NCBI GenBank assembly: GCA_900543885.1
Contig: UQTA01000088.1
Location: forward strand, 1-11,760
Direction: 5' to 3'
DNA: 11,760 nt
From: an uncultured Clostridium sp.
GTDB taxonomy: Bacteria > Bacillota > Clostridia > Lachnospirales > Lachnospiraceae
Position 1 is the stretch's first letter. Each line of letters begins with the position of its first letter. A program made the translations under genes and the position numbers. The notes beneath the pieces are model-generated. The model worked only from the letters and a program-made list of their open reading frames with translations. It had not been told where the DNA came from and searched no databases. Of the stretch, positions 1 through 6,216 are shown piece by piece.

Positions 1-135
1 CAAGAACTTGTGAGTAGTGTGTTACTTTTAACCACCAAAGCATACACGTTGAAACAGTAACTATAAATCGTGAGATTATAGCAAATCATCTAGCATATGC
101 ATATTTGTATATGTTTTTAGTAGCAGGTTTAGACG

Positions 136-414
136 ATGCCTCAGGTTTTTAAAATCGCTGGATATACTGTTTATTTCTGGGTTAATGAAAATGATCCTCT
201 GGAACCGGTTCATGTGCATATTGCCAAAGGGGTTCCTTCTCCCAATGCTACTAAAATATGGATCACAAAAAATGGCAAATGCCTTTTGTGCAATAACAAT
301 TCCAAAATTCCAGATAAGCAGCTCAGGGTTTTTATGCAGATTATTGAAGCCCGCAGTAAGTCAGTGCTCGACTTATGGTATTCAACATTCAAACAGATTA
401 GCTTTTACTGTTAA
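136..414 (+). CDS. DUF4160 family small protein
   Basis: A 92-residue protein whose N-terminus (MPQVFKIAGYTVYFWVNE), central PVHVHIAKG segment and C-terminal IIEAR...W pattern match the DUF4160 family as I know it. The length is normal for the family and the ORF is complete. The molecular function of DUF4160 is not established. These genes often sit next to a DUF2442 gene and have been suspected of being toxin-antitoxin-like, but no DUF2442 partner follows here: the next gene is an integrase 212 bases downstream. The start at 136 is chosen because the family begins with MP-hydrophobic at this point. The ribosome site is weak (only AGCAGGT, about 9 bases upstream). There is no signal peptide or membrane segment, so it is presumably cytosolic. 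Its position beside an integrase suggests accessory DNA. Confidence 0.8.
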   Translation: MPQVFKIAGYTVYFWVNENDPLEPVHVHIAKGVPSPNATKIWITKNGKCLLCNNNSKIPDKQLRVFMQIIEARSKSVLDLWYSTFKQISFYC

Positions 415-421
415 AAAGTAA

Positions 422-455
422 AAGACCGCCCCTGCGCCAACAGGAACGGCCTCTT
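422..455 (-). terminator. Hairpin after DUF4160, terminator-like on minus strand
   Basis: The arms AAGACCG..CCTG and CAGG..CGGCCTCTT pair around the loop CGCCAA, with a 2x2 internal mismatch and a small bulge. On the minus strand the stem is followed by TCTTTTACTTTTT, which suits an intrinsic terminator in that direction. On the plus strand the tail is poor in T, so it would end DUF4160 transcription only weakly. No minus-strand gene that would need it is visible between here and the 1925-1976 terminator. Confidence 0.45.
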
Positions 456-529
456 ACATAGATCTTCTCTTGCCAGTCTCCCAGCCAGATATAAATCAGA
501 CTTATACACCTGAATTATATCATCTCCAG

Positions 530-556
530 GACGTCTGCGCAAGGGGCGTCTTTTTT
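530..556 (+). terminator. Intrinsic terminator upstream of integrase
   Basis: GACGTCT pairs with GGGCGTC (7 bp including G-T wobbles) around the loop GCGCAAG and is followed at once by six T residues. It lies about 70 bases before the integrase start, so it could end DUF4160 transcription or act as a leader attenuator for the integrase. Confidence 0.55.
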
Positions 557-570
557 GTACCCATTTTTAC

Positions 571-608
571 CCTCAGGACTGAGGAATTTACCATTTGCGA
601 CGTCGCAA
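571..608. promoter_or_regulatory. Two adjacent palindromes ahead of the integrase
   Basis: CCTCAG-GA-CTGAGG (571-584) and the perfect 14-bp palindrome TTGCGACGTCGCAA (595-608) are 10 bases apart. The second ends two bases before the integrase ribosome site (AAAGGAG, 611-617). They could be repressor or recombinase binding sites, or an RNA hairpin that limits integrase translation. The palindromes are seen directly; the roles are inference. Confidence 0.45.
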
Positions 609-626
609 TCAAAGGAGAAATGATAT

Positions 627-1772
627 ATGCCAAGAAGAAAAAAGCACAGCCGCCTTCCCAACGGCTACGGCTCCATCCGCTACCTGGGAAAGAACCGGAA
701 GAACCCATACGCAGTCCATCCGCCTGCAAATATCGACGGTGACCGCCCTGCAGCCCTCTGTTACGTTGATGACTGGATGAAGGGCTTCATCATACTGACT
801 GCCTACAAAGCCGGCACTTACAAGCCTGGTATGGAAAAGGACCTGCAAGCATTATCTGCAGATGACAAGGATCTGGACACTCTGGCCCAGAAGCTCATGG
901 CAGACTACAGCCTGATCAAGGGTGTAACTCCACCAGAAAAGCCTAAGACCTTTACTGATGTTTATCAGCTCTTCTATGCGAGAAAATTCCGCGAAGGCAA
1001 TAAACTTTCAAAAAGCAGTAGAGATTCTATGAGAGCAGCCTACAGAAACTGTTCTATTCTTCATGATCGCCCATGGAACTCTTTAAAATCAGTCGATTTT
1101 CAAAATGTTTTAGACAACTGCCCTCTTAAGTATAGCAGCATCGAACTAATACGAAACCTTTTTCGCCAAATGTGTACTTTTGCCGTAGATACCGATATTT
1201 CTGATAAGAATTACGGACAAAAACTGATAATCAATAAAGACGATGATGATGAACATGGCGTTCCACTTACTACCAGGGATTTATTGACTTTATGGTGCCA
1301 TTCAGATAATGACACTGTAGAATTGCTCTTAATACTCTGCTATTCCGGCTGGCGTATTAATGAGGTTCCTAAATTACGCGTTGATCTGGAAAATGGTTAC
1401 TACGAAGGCGGCATAAAAACCAAAGCTGGCAAAGACAGGATTGTTCCTATTCATTCTTCTGTCTATCCTCTTGTAAAACGCCGATATGAAAGATATGGCA
1501 CTCTTTTACCTATAAGCACATGCGCTTTCAGGCAAAACATGTACCAGGTCTTAGCACAGTTGGGAATAGAAAAACACACACACCATGACTGCCGACACAC
1601 ATTCTCAAAATTTTGTGAACTCTATCATGTAAATGAAAATGACAGAAAACGCATGCTTGGACATTCCTTTGGAAATGATGTTACTAACCGTGTTTACGGT
1701 CACCGTGATTTAAAAGACCTGAAAATGGAAATTGAGAAAATAGATAAAGAATATTTTGTGACTTTATTGTGA
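627..1772 (+). CDS. Tyrosine-recombinase site-specific integrase
   Basis: A 381-residue phage-type integrase that catalyses site-specific DNA strand exchange through a covalent 3'-phosphotyrosine. The N-terminus (RLPNGYGSIRYLGKNRKNPYAV) resembles the DNA-binding arm domain common in Firmicutes transposon integrases. A SAM-like core-binding domain follows at about residues 108-200, and the catalytic domain from about 210. The full catalytic set is visible: Arg243 (GWR), Lys266 (TKAGK), His320 and Arg323 (HDCR), His346 (LGH) and nucleophile Tyr357 (RVYGH), so it appears active. The start is fixed by AAAGGAG nine bases upstream. No excisionase, relaxase, replication or cargo genes accompany it, so it is either an orphan or the edge of an element extending left of the window. 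Base composition changes within the gene: the first 300 bases are GC-rich and the rest AT-rich. The target site is not identifiable here. Confidence 0.93.
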   Translation: MPRRKKHSRLPNGYGSIRYLGKNRKNPYAVHPPANIDGDRPAALCYVDDWMKGFIILTAYKAGTYKPGMEKDLQALSADDKDLDTLAQKLMADYSLIKGVTPPEKPKTFTDVYQLFYARKFREGNKLSKSSRDSMRAAYRNCSILHDRPWNSLKSVDFQNVLDNCPLKYSSIELIRNLFRQMCTFAVDTDISDKNYGQKLIINKDDDDEHGVPLTTRDLLTLWCHSDNDTVELLLILCYSGWRINEVPKLRVDLENGYYEGGIKTKAGKDRIVPIHSSVYPLVKRRYERYGTLLPISTCAFRQNMYQVLAQLGIEKHTHHDCRHTFSKFCELYHVNENDRKRMLGHSFGNDVTNRVYGHRDLKDLKMEIEKIDKEYFVTLL

Positions 1773-1820
1773 CCAATAGACCCCAAGAATACCGATTTTT
1801 TCTAAAGAATTCAAAAGGCT

Positions 1821-1876
1821 GGAGATTGAAAGAAACCGCATAAAACCTTGGTTTTCATGCAGTTTCCGTTCAATTC
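1821..1876. repeat. Long imperfect inverted repeat downstream of integrase
   Basis: Arms of about 27 bases (1821-1847 and 1850-1876) are near-complementary, with a few mismatches and one-base bulges. GGAGATTGAA pairs with TTCAATTCC, GAAAC with GTTTC, and AAAACC with GGTTTT, around a minimal TTGG centre. It begins 48 bases after the integrase stop. It lacks a T-run, so it is not a standard terminator. It could be a recombinase recognition or attachment structure or a remnant of an insertion; nothing in the sequence decides this. Confidence 0.5.
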
Positions 1877-1881
1877 CGATT

Positions 1882-1905
1882 ACTTTAAAACGGTAAAGTT
1901 TTTAA
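1882..1905 (+). terminator. Weak AT-rich hairpin after integrase
   Basis: ACTTTA pairs with TAAAGT around AAACGG and is followed by TTTTT. The short AT-rich stem makes it at best a weak terminator for the integrase; the stronger 1925-1976 hairpin lies just beyond. Confidence 0.35.
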
Positions 1906-1924
1906 GTTATTTTTAAATCTGTGT

Positions 1925-1976
1925 ACTAAAAAAGCAGGATCCTTTTCGTAAAATCACGTAAAAGCTCCTGCTTTTG
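1925..1976 (-). terminator. Terminator of the eda-kdgK-kinase operon
   Basis: AAAAGCAGGA (1930-1939) is perfectly complementary to TCCTGCTTTT (1966-1975), and the stem continues inward through CTTTT-CGT / ACG-T-AAAAG. On the minus strand the stem runs into six T residues, the classic form, 71 bases after the second kinase stop. On the plus strand it could also stop integrase read-through. Confidence 0.8.
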
Positions 1977-2046
1977 ATAAAATATCTAATATCTGACTTA
2001 TGATCCTGTTTATCTTTATCCTGATGTCGGATACAGAATACAGCGA

Positions 2047-3081
2047 TTACCGCGCCATCTCACTCTGAGGTCCCGTCTGGTTGTGGGCCTTGATAATTGT
2101 TTCGATTTCTTCCAGATTGGAGGATGGAAGATCTCCAGGAATGGTATTCTTTACAGCTGCTGTGGCATTTCCAAAGGCAACTGCTTTCTGACAGTCACCG
2201 CCGCTGCTTAACAGACCATAAAGAGCACCGGAAATATAAGCATCACCACTGCCGATACGATCTACTACTTCGATATCACGATATGGCTCTTCTTCGTAGA
2301 ATGTATCTCTGGCTGCATCGTAGATCACAGAACCAAAGGTATGGCGTTTTGGGCTGTGTACAATACGCTGTGTGGATGCTACGATAGAAATAGGATATTC
2401 TTCTGTAAAGCTCTTCATCATCTCTTTTGCAGTACCTTTCTTTAAGAAGGTCAGTCTTGCAGTATCTTCAGAGCAGAAGAAAATATCTACATAAGGAAGG
2501 ATACGTTCAATACATTCTCTGGCTTCATCACCACTCCAAAGGTTTCCCCGGAAGTTTACATCAAATGAAACCAGCGTTCCTGCTTCCTTAAAACGTTTGA
2601 TCATCTCAATCGTAGTCTCTCTGATCTTCTCACTGAGGGCCAGAGTAATACCTGTTGTATGGAAACATTTAGGTGCTGTATAAACCTCCTCCGGGATCTC
2701 ATTAATATCCAGAGTAAAGAAAGAACTGTTCATACGGTCATAGATAACCTTTGGTTTTCTTGGATATGCGCCATTCTCGTAGTAATAAATACCCACACGG
2801 GCTGAAGGAGAATGATCATACATAAAAAAGTCATCGCTGACACCAAAGGAACGGATCTTGCCTTTCATAAAGCTGCCGATATCATGTGACGGAAGCTTGG
2901 AAATAACACCTGTACGAAGTCCTAAAAGTGATGCTCCTACTGCCACGTTAAGTTCTGCGCCGCCTACCTGTTTTACAAAAGTATCACCTCTGGAAAGACG
3001 GTCATTATCCGGCGGTGACAGTCTTAAAAGAACCTGTCCTAATGTGAGCAGGTCAAATGTTCTTCCTGTTGTCTTACCCAT
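2047..3081 (-). CDS. PfkB-family sugar kinase, KdgK-like paralogue
   Basis: A 344-residue ribokinase/PfkB-family cytosolic kinase. Visible family marks are the N-terminal strand LLTLGQVLLRLSP, the glycine-rich substrate region QVGGAELNVAV (38-48), the YDR motif (114-116), DVNFR (174-178), and the anion-hole/catalytic motif GSGDAYISG with the presumed base Asp280. The motif order matches KdgK at 3247-4278, including YDR and the NTIPGD segment, so it is probably a paralogue acting on 2-keto-3-deoxygluconate or a related keto-deoxy sugar acid. The exact substrate cannot be settled from sequence. An AGGAGG ribosome site lies 8 bases before the ATG. It is last in the eda-kdgK unit, but an intrinsic terminator separates it from kdgK and no convincing promoter is seen in the gap. 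Expression is therefore probably by partial read-through, at a lower level than kdgK. Confidence 0.85.
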   Translation of the reverse strand: MGKTTGRTFDLLTLGQVLLRLSPPDNDRLSRGDTFVKQVGGAELNVAVGASLLGLRTGVISKLPSHDIGSFMKGKIRSFGVSDDFFMYDHSPSARVGIYYYENGAYPRKPKVIYDRMNSSFFTLDINEIPEEVYTAPKCFHTTGITLALSEKIRETTIEMIKRFKEAGTLVSFDVNFRGNLWSGDEARECIERILPYVDIFFCSEDTARLTFLKKGTAKEMMKSFTEEYPISIVASTQRIVHSPKRHTFGSVIYDAARDTFYEEEPYRDIEVVDRIGSGDAYISGALYGLLSSGGDCQKAVAFGNATAAVKNTIPGDLPSSNLEEIETIIKAHNQTGPQSEMAR

Positions 3082-3159
3082 TGTTCGTATCCTCCTGTTT
3101 TTTTAATGGTTCCAGGAATCTTTTGCATATGCAGAAATGATTCCCGGAATCCATTTCTA

Positions 3160-3212
3160 AAGAAAAGGCCTGTCTGAAAATACATTCCAGGAACGATATT
3201 TTCAAACAGGCC
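3160..3212 (-). terminator. Internal terminator between kdgK and second kinase
   Basis: A 16-bp stem (3167-3182 with 3197-3212) has a single mismatch: GGCCTGT.TGAAAATA pairs with TATTTTCA.ACAGGCC around a 14-base loop. On the minus strand it is followed by TTTTCTTT. It starts 35 bases after the kdgK stop, so it should end or attenuate the eda-kdgK transcript before the second kinase. Confidence 0.8.
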
Positions 3213-3246
3213 CTAGGGTCTTATTTTTAACTCTTAAAAAGAGTAA

Positions 3247-4278
3247 TTATCTCTGTACACGACCTGAACCGTCGCCGCCTGCTAAGGTTTCAACATCTGC
3301 GCGGGTTACCAGGTTGAAGTCACCAGGGATTGTGTGCTTTAATGCGGAAGCTGCTACTGCAAATTCCAGAGCTGCCTTCATGTCCTTGCCATCAGCCAGT
3401 CCACAGATCAGACCACCTGCGAAAGAGTCGCCGCCGCCTACACGGTCAACGATTGGAGCGATGTGGTACTTTCTGGAGTGATAGAATTCACGAGTCTGTC
3501 CATCCATGATGCAAGCAGACCAGTCATTATCAGAAGCACTGTGGCTCTCACGTAAGGAGCTGATGATATACTTGAATCCGAACTTATCGGCCATCTGGTT
3601 GAAGATATCAACGTATCCAGCTAATTCCAGTTCTCCGGAAGTAACATCAGTGTTGCCTGGCTTGAAGCCAAGAACCTTCTCTGCGTCCTCTTCGTTGCCG
3701 ATGCAAACATCAACATACTGCATCAGGTTGGTCATAACCTTCTGAGCCTTCTCGGAAGACCACAGTTTCTTACGGAAGTTTAAGTCTACAGAAACAGTTA
3801 CTCCATGAGCCTTAGCTGCCTTTAAAGCTGCCTCAGTCAGTTCGATTGCTGCATCACTGACAGCTGGAGTGATACCGGTGAAGTGGAACCAGTCAGCATC
3901 AGCAAAGATCTCATCAAAGTTGAACTCATCTGCAGTTGCAGTAGAGATAGAGCTGTGTGCACGGTCATAAACTACGTTGGAAGCTCTCATTGCAGAACCG
4001 GTCTCTAAGAAGTAGATTCCCAGTCTCTCACCGCTTCTTGCGATGTGCTTTGTTCCTACATTGTATTTTCTTAAAGCTGCTACTGCGCAGTCACCGATTG
4101 GGTTAGCTGGTACTGCAGTAACGAACTGTACATCATGACCATAGTTAGCTAAAGATACAGCTACGTTAGCCTCGCCGCCGCCGTAGTTTACATCAAACTC
4201 ATCTGCCTGGATAAATTTCTCATTGTTTGGGGTAGATAATCTTAACATGATCTCGCCCATGGTAACAATCTTTGCCAT
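3247..4278 (-). CDS. kdgK: 2-keto-3-deoxygluconate kinase
   Basis: A 343-residue PfkB-family kinase that phosphorylates KDG with ATP to KDPG (EC 2.7.1.45), the step before Eda in hexuronate breakdown. Motifs seen: N-terminal MGEIMLRLSTP, substrate glycine loop NYGGGEANVAV (31-41), the KdgK-type substrate region RLGIYFLETG..R..NVVYDR (85-106), DLNFR (165-169), and the catalytic GGGDSFAGG (281-289) with Asp284. The usual GAGD is GGGD here, a conservative variant. The length is normal. The start is supported by AAGGAGA 8 bases before the ATG. It follows eda by 61 bases with no terminator between, so the two are co-transcribed from the IclR-controlled eda promoter. Placement directly after the KDPG aldolase gene makes the KDG substrate assignment strong. 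Confidence 0.92.
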   Translation of the reverse strand: MAKIVTMGEIMLRLSTPNNEKFIQADEFDVNYGGGEANVAVSLANYGHDVQFVTAVPANPIGDCAVAALRKYNVGTKHIARSGERLGIYFLETGSAMRASNVVYDRAHSSISTATADEFNFDEIFADADWFHFTGITPAVSDAAIELTEAALKAAKAHGVTVSVDLNFRKKLWSSEKAQKVMTNLMQYVDVCIGNEEDAEKVLGFKPGNTDVTSGELELAGYVDIFNQMADKFGFKYIISSLRESHSASDNDWSACIMDGQTREFYHSRKYHIAPIVDRVGGGDSFAGGLICGLADGKDMKAALEFAVAASALKHTIPGDFNLVTRADVETLAGGDGSGRVQR

Positions 4279-4339
4279 TTTAATATTCTCCTTAAAAATA
4301 TTGTGAAAATTTATTTAATAATTAGTTGAGCCTTGAAGA

Positions 4340-4990
4340 TTATGCTCTAGCTGCTGCTACAGCCTTAACGAATTCCTGAGCCTTTGCAGTTACAGCTGCG
4401 AAGTCACCAGTCTTAGCACCCTTTGTAAGGCTGCTTCCGGTACCAACTGCATATGCACCAGCATGGATCCACTTATCAACGTTGTCTACGTCAACACCGC
4501 CGGATGGCATGAACTCACCCTGTGGCAGAGGTCCCTTGAAGGAGCTGATAGCTGCAGGTCCTACGATATTTCCTGGGAAGATCTTGATAACATCGCATCC
4601 AGCTTCCATAGCGGTAATAGCTTCGCTTGGAGTCATAACGCCTGGCAGCATTGGTACTCTGTAACGGTTGCAAAGCTTGATGGTCTCTACATTTAAGCCT
4701 GGGCTTACGATGTAGTTAGCACCTGCTAAGATACAAGCTCTTGCAGTTTCAGGATCCAGAACGGTACCAGCACCGATCACGATCTTGTCATTATCTTTAT
4801 ACTTGTCAGCCATCTTCTTGATGAAGCCTACTGGATCTCCGTCATCCATAGTCATGGTCAGCTCGATAAAGTTGATGCCACCTGCGATAACAGCATCTAC
4901 TACCTTCTCACCCTGCTCATAATTCTTTGCACGAATAACAGCAACCAGGCAGTCTTCTTTCAGTCTTGCTAAAACATGTTCTTTTTTCAT
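4340..4990 (-). CDS. eda: KDPG (2-keto-3-deoxy-6-phosphogluconate) aldolase
   Basis: A 216-residue class I aldolase that splits KDPG into pyruvate and glyceraldehyde-3-phosphate (EC 4.1.2.14); members often also act on 4-hydroxy-2-oxoglutarate. The TIM-barrel motifs of the family are all visible: VAVIRAK (Arg20), FIELT with the presumed acid/base Glu43, GAGTV (73-77), PGVMTPSEA (116-124), CDVIKIFPG with the Schiff-base Lys136, and the phosphate-binding MPSGGV (161-166). The length is typical. GAAGGAG lies 8 bases upstream of the ATG. It is first in the minus-strand unit eda-kdgK-(second kinase), expressed from a near-consensus promoter at 5059-5087. An inverted-repeat operator lies between the -10 box and the gene, so repression by the neighbouring IclR protein is likely. 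Confidence 0.95.
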   Translation of the reverse strand: MKKEHVLARLKEDCLVAVIRAKNYEQGEKVVDAVIAGGINFIELTMTMDDGDPVGFIKKMADKYKDNDKIVIGAGTVLDPETARACILAGANYIVSPGLNVETIKLCNRYRVPMLPGVMTPSEAITAMEAGCDVIKIFPGNIVGPAAISSFKGPLPQGEFMPSGGVDVDNVDKWIHAGAYAVGTGSSLTKGAKTGDFAAVTAKAQEFVKAVAAARA

Positions 4991-5016
4991 TTTTCTTCTC
5001 CTTCTTTCGATGAGGT

Positions 5017-5047
5017 TCGTAAATACGAATCAATTTCATATTTACGA
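5017..5047 (-). promoter_or_regulatory. Predicted IclR-family operator of eda
   Basis: TCGTAAATA, then 13 bases, then TATTTACGA: a perfect 9-bp inverted repeat. The distal half also forms the palindrome TTCGTAAATACGAA. The site starts 11 bases downstream of the eda -10 box, so it covers the early transcribed region and would block initiation or clearance. The same arrangement, with the same 13-base gap, precedes the iclR gene (6064-6094). Binding by that protein is inferred. Confidence 0.7.
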
Positions 5048-5058
5048 TTTATACTTAA

Positions 5059-5087
5059 ATATTAATAGTTACCAACTGATTTGTCAA
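5059..5087 (-). promoter_or_regulatory. Sigma-A promoter of eda-kdgK
   Basis: On the minus strand, TTGACA (5082-5087, perfect -35), a 17-base spacer and TAATAT (5059-5064, -10). Transcription would begin near 5052, giving a leader of about 60 bases that includes the operator. Confidence 0.85.
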
Positions 5088-5110
5088 CAGCAAAACAGAT
5101 AAATTCTCAT

Positions 5111-5278
5111 TTTATTTCCAACAGTTCAGCCTTGCGAAGATTTAGGGCTAAAAGTACGTTGCAAACTTGTTTACATAAGTGCTTTTCGCCCTAAAGCTTC
5201 ATAAGGCTGACGCCCAAAGCTTCTTGTCCGCTGCAAGCAGGCAAGAAGATGAAAAACTGAACTGTTACATTTATTTCC
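5111..5278. repeat. MITE-like non-coding element with 9-bp flanking repeat
   Basis: An approximately 150-bp element without a reading frame lies between iclR and the eda promoter. Its ends are perfect 10-bp inverted repeats, AACAGTTCAG (5120-5129) and CTGAACTGTT (5257-5266). Inside are two hairpins: a long one (5127-5209), whose roughly 30-bp arms begin CAGCCTT..GAAG.TTTAGGGC, and a 9-bp one (5220-5228 with 5240-5248). TTTATTTCC occurs directly on both sides (5111-5119 and 5270-5278), as a target-site duplication would. The right copy includes the iclR stop codon. Three extra bases (ACA) lie before the right copy, so the ends are not perfectly symmetric. This accounts for most of the otherwise gene-free stretch 4991-5270. 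A conserved structured RNA is the alternative reading. Confidence 0.6.
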
Positions 5279-6029
5279 CTAAAAATCCTAAAAGCCTTGA
5301 AAGCATTTTCGCCTTCTCACAAACCAGGCATCCCAAAGCGTCGTAATCCTCTGTAGGCTTATAAAGACTGGACATACTGATAGCACCGATCACGTTTCCA
5401 TCTGATCCGAAAACAGGTGCTCCCACACACTCCATATGCTCTTCTAATTCTCGCGCATCAAAAGCATATCCGATCTCTTTCACTCGGTCCAGTTCTTCCA
5501 GGAAATGAGCCTTGTCCCGGATCGTGCGCTGGGTATGGGGGCGGAAATTAATGCGGTCTGCCAAAGCATCTCTTTCCTCCTGTTCCATATTTGCCATAAT
5601 GGCTTTTCCAAGGGAAGTACAGTACAAGGGGTTTTTTGTTCCTACAGTCGCTGTTGTGATAATAGGATTTTCCGGCTCAAATTTACAGATGTAAACAATG
5701 GAGTCGTCAGAACGGACTCCAAAGAAAACCGTCTTTCCCACCTCTTTTGCAAAGGCTTTTAATACTGGATCAATCGTACCGATAAAATCCAGGTTGTTTG
5801 TATAATTAATCCCCACACGATAAGCAGTAAGCCCAATAGTATAGCGCTGCTTCTGCCCTTTTATCACATGGACCATGCCTGTATGTGCCAGTGTTGTGAT
5901 AATGTCATAGGCACTGGTCTTTGGGAGATCCAGCTTTTCGCAGATCTCGTCCAGTGTAATACCATCCGGCTTTTTGGAAACCAGTTTTAAAATATCCACT
6001 GTACGCAGCGTTGTCCGGTTTAATTTCAT
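5271..6029 (-). CDS. IclR-family transcriptional regulator (probable KDG-pathway repressor)
   Basis: A 252-residue regulator with an N-terminal winged helix-turn-helix (about 8-62; LDEICEKLDLPKTSAYDIITTL carries the recognition helix) and a C-terminal IclR effector-binding domain (about 75-248; PLYCTSLGKA, GYAFDARELEEHMECVGAPVF, IGAISMS). IclR proteins of this type, such as KdgR of enterobacteria, respond to KDG or related sugar acids; the ligand here is inferred from the neighbours. AGGAGG lies 7 bases before the ATG. It lies between uxaA (187 bases upstream, same strand) and eda. It has its own promoter (6107-6135) with an operator (6064-6094) matching the one before eda, so autoregulation plus control of eda-kdgK is likely. 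The stop codon sits in the flanking repeat of the MITE-like element. Confidence 0.9.
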   Translation of the reverse strand: MKLNRTTLRTVDILKLVSKKPDGITLDEICEKLDLPKTSAYDIITTLAHTGMVHVIKGQKQRYTIGLTAYRVGINYTNNLDFIGTIDPVLKAFAKEVGKTVFFGVRSDDSIVYICKFEPENPIITTATVGTKNPLYCTSLGKAIMANMEQEERDALADRINFRPHTQRTIRDKAHFLEELDRVKEIGYAFDARELEEHMECVGAPVFGSDGNVIGAISMSSLYKPTEDYDALGCLVCEKAKMLSRLLGFLGK

Positions 6030-6063
6030 TTATGTTCCTCCTGCTTCGGTTCTGTTGAATGTA

Positions 6064-6094
6064 TCGTATATATGTTTGCTATACGTATATACGA
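6064..6094 (-). promoter_or_regulatory. Predicted IclR-family operator of the iclR gene
   Basis: TCGTATATA, 13 bases, TATATACGA: a perfect 9-bp inverted repeat. The promoter-proximal half is itself the palindrome CGTATATACG. It starts 12 bases after the -10 box of the iclR promoter. Together with 5017-5047 it defines a shared pattern TCGTAWATA-N13-TATWTACGA. Autorepression is inferred. Confidence 0.7.
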
Positions 6095-6106
6095 TTTTCT
6101 ATATTT

Positions 6107-6135
6107 AGTATAGCTCATCCTGCTTCGGATTACAA
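6107..6135 (-). promoter_or_regulatory. Promoter of the iclR gene
   Basis: On the minus strand, TTGTAA (6130-6135) and TATACT (6107-6112) are separated by 17 bases. The -35 matches consensus at four of six positions and the -10 at five of six. The expected start is near 6100, just before the operator. Confidence 0.7.
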
Positions 6136-6216
6136 GATGCGCTTTTACTTTCCCGAAGCAGTAAGGATCATCTTATGTTTCTGTCCATGGGTTGCATGAC
6201 CAGCAGCAACATCATC

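Larger units (their letters stand above)
6040..6161. repeat. Three copies of a CCGAAGCAG(G) motif in the iclR leader
   Basis: CTGCTTCGG (6120-6128) and CCGAAGCAG (6153-6161) form a perfect 9-bp inverted repeat around the iclR -35 box. A third copy at 6040-6049 has the same orientation as the 6119-6128 copy and overlaps the iclR Shine-Dalgarno (6037-6042). There is no T-run, so the hairpin is not a terminator. In transcripts reading through from uxaA, the 6153-6161 arm could pair with either of the other two copies. Confidence 0.5.

Noticed and set aside
93..104. GCATATGC palindrome shared with 3125-3132
   Set aside because: Short, AT-rich and unrelated in context; probably chance.
470..742. 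90-codon frame overlapping the integrase start
   Set aside because: It has no ribosome site and no family resemblance, and it overlaps the well-supported integrase N-terminus in another frame.
5088..5270. Small RNA or riboswitch upstream of eda
   Set aside because: The structure lies upstream of the eda -35 box, so it is not in the eda leader. Inverted ends and a flanking direct repeat favour an insertion element.
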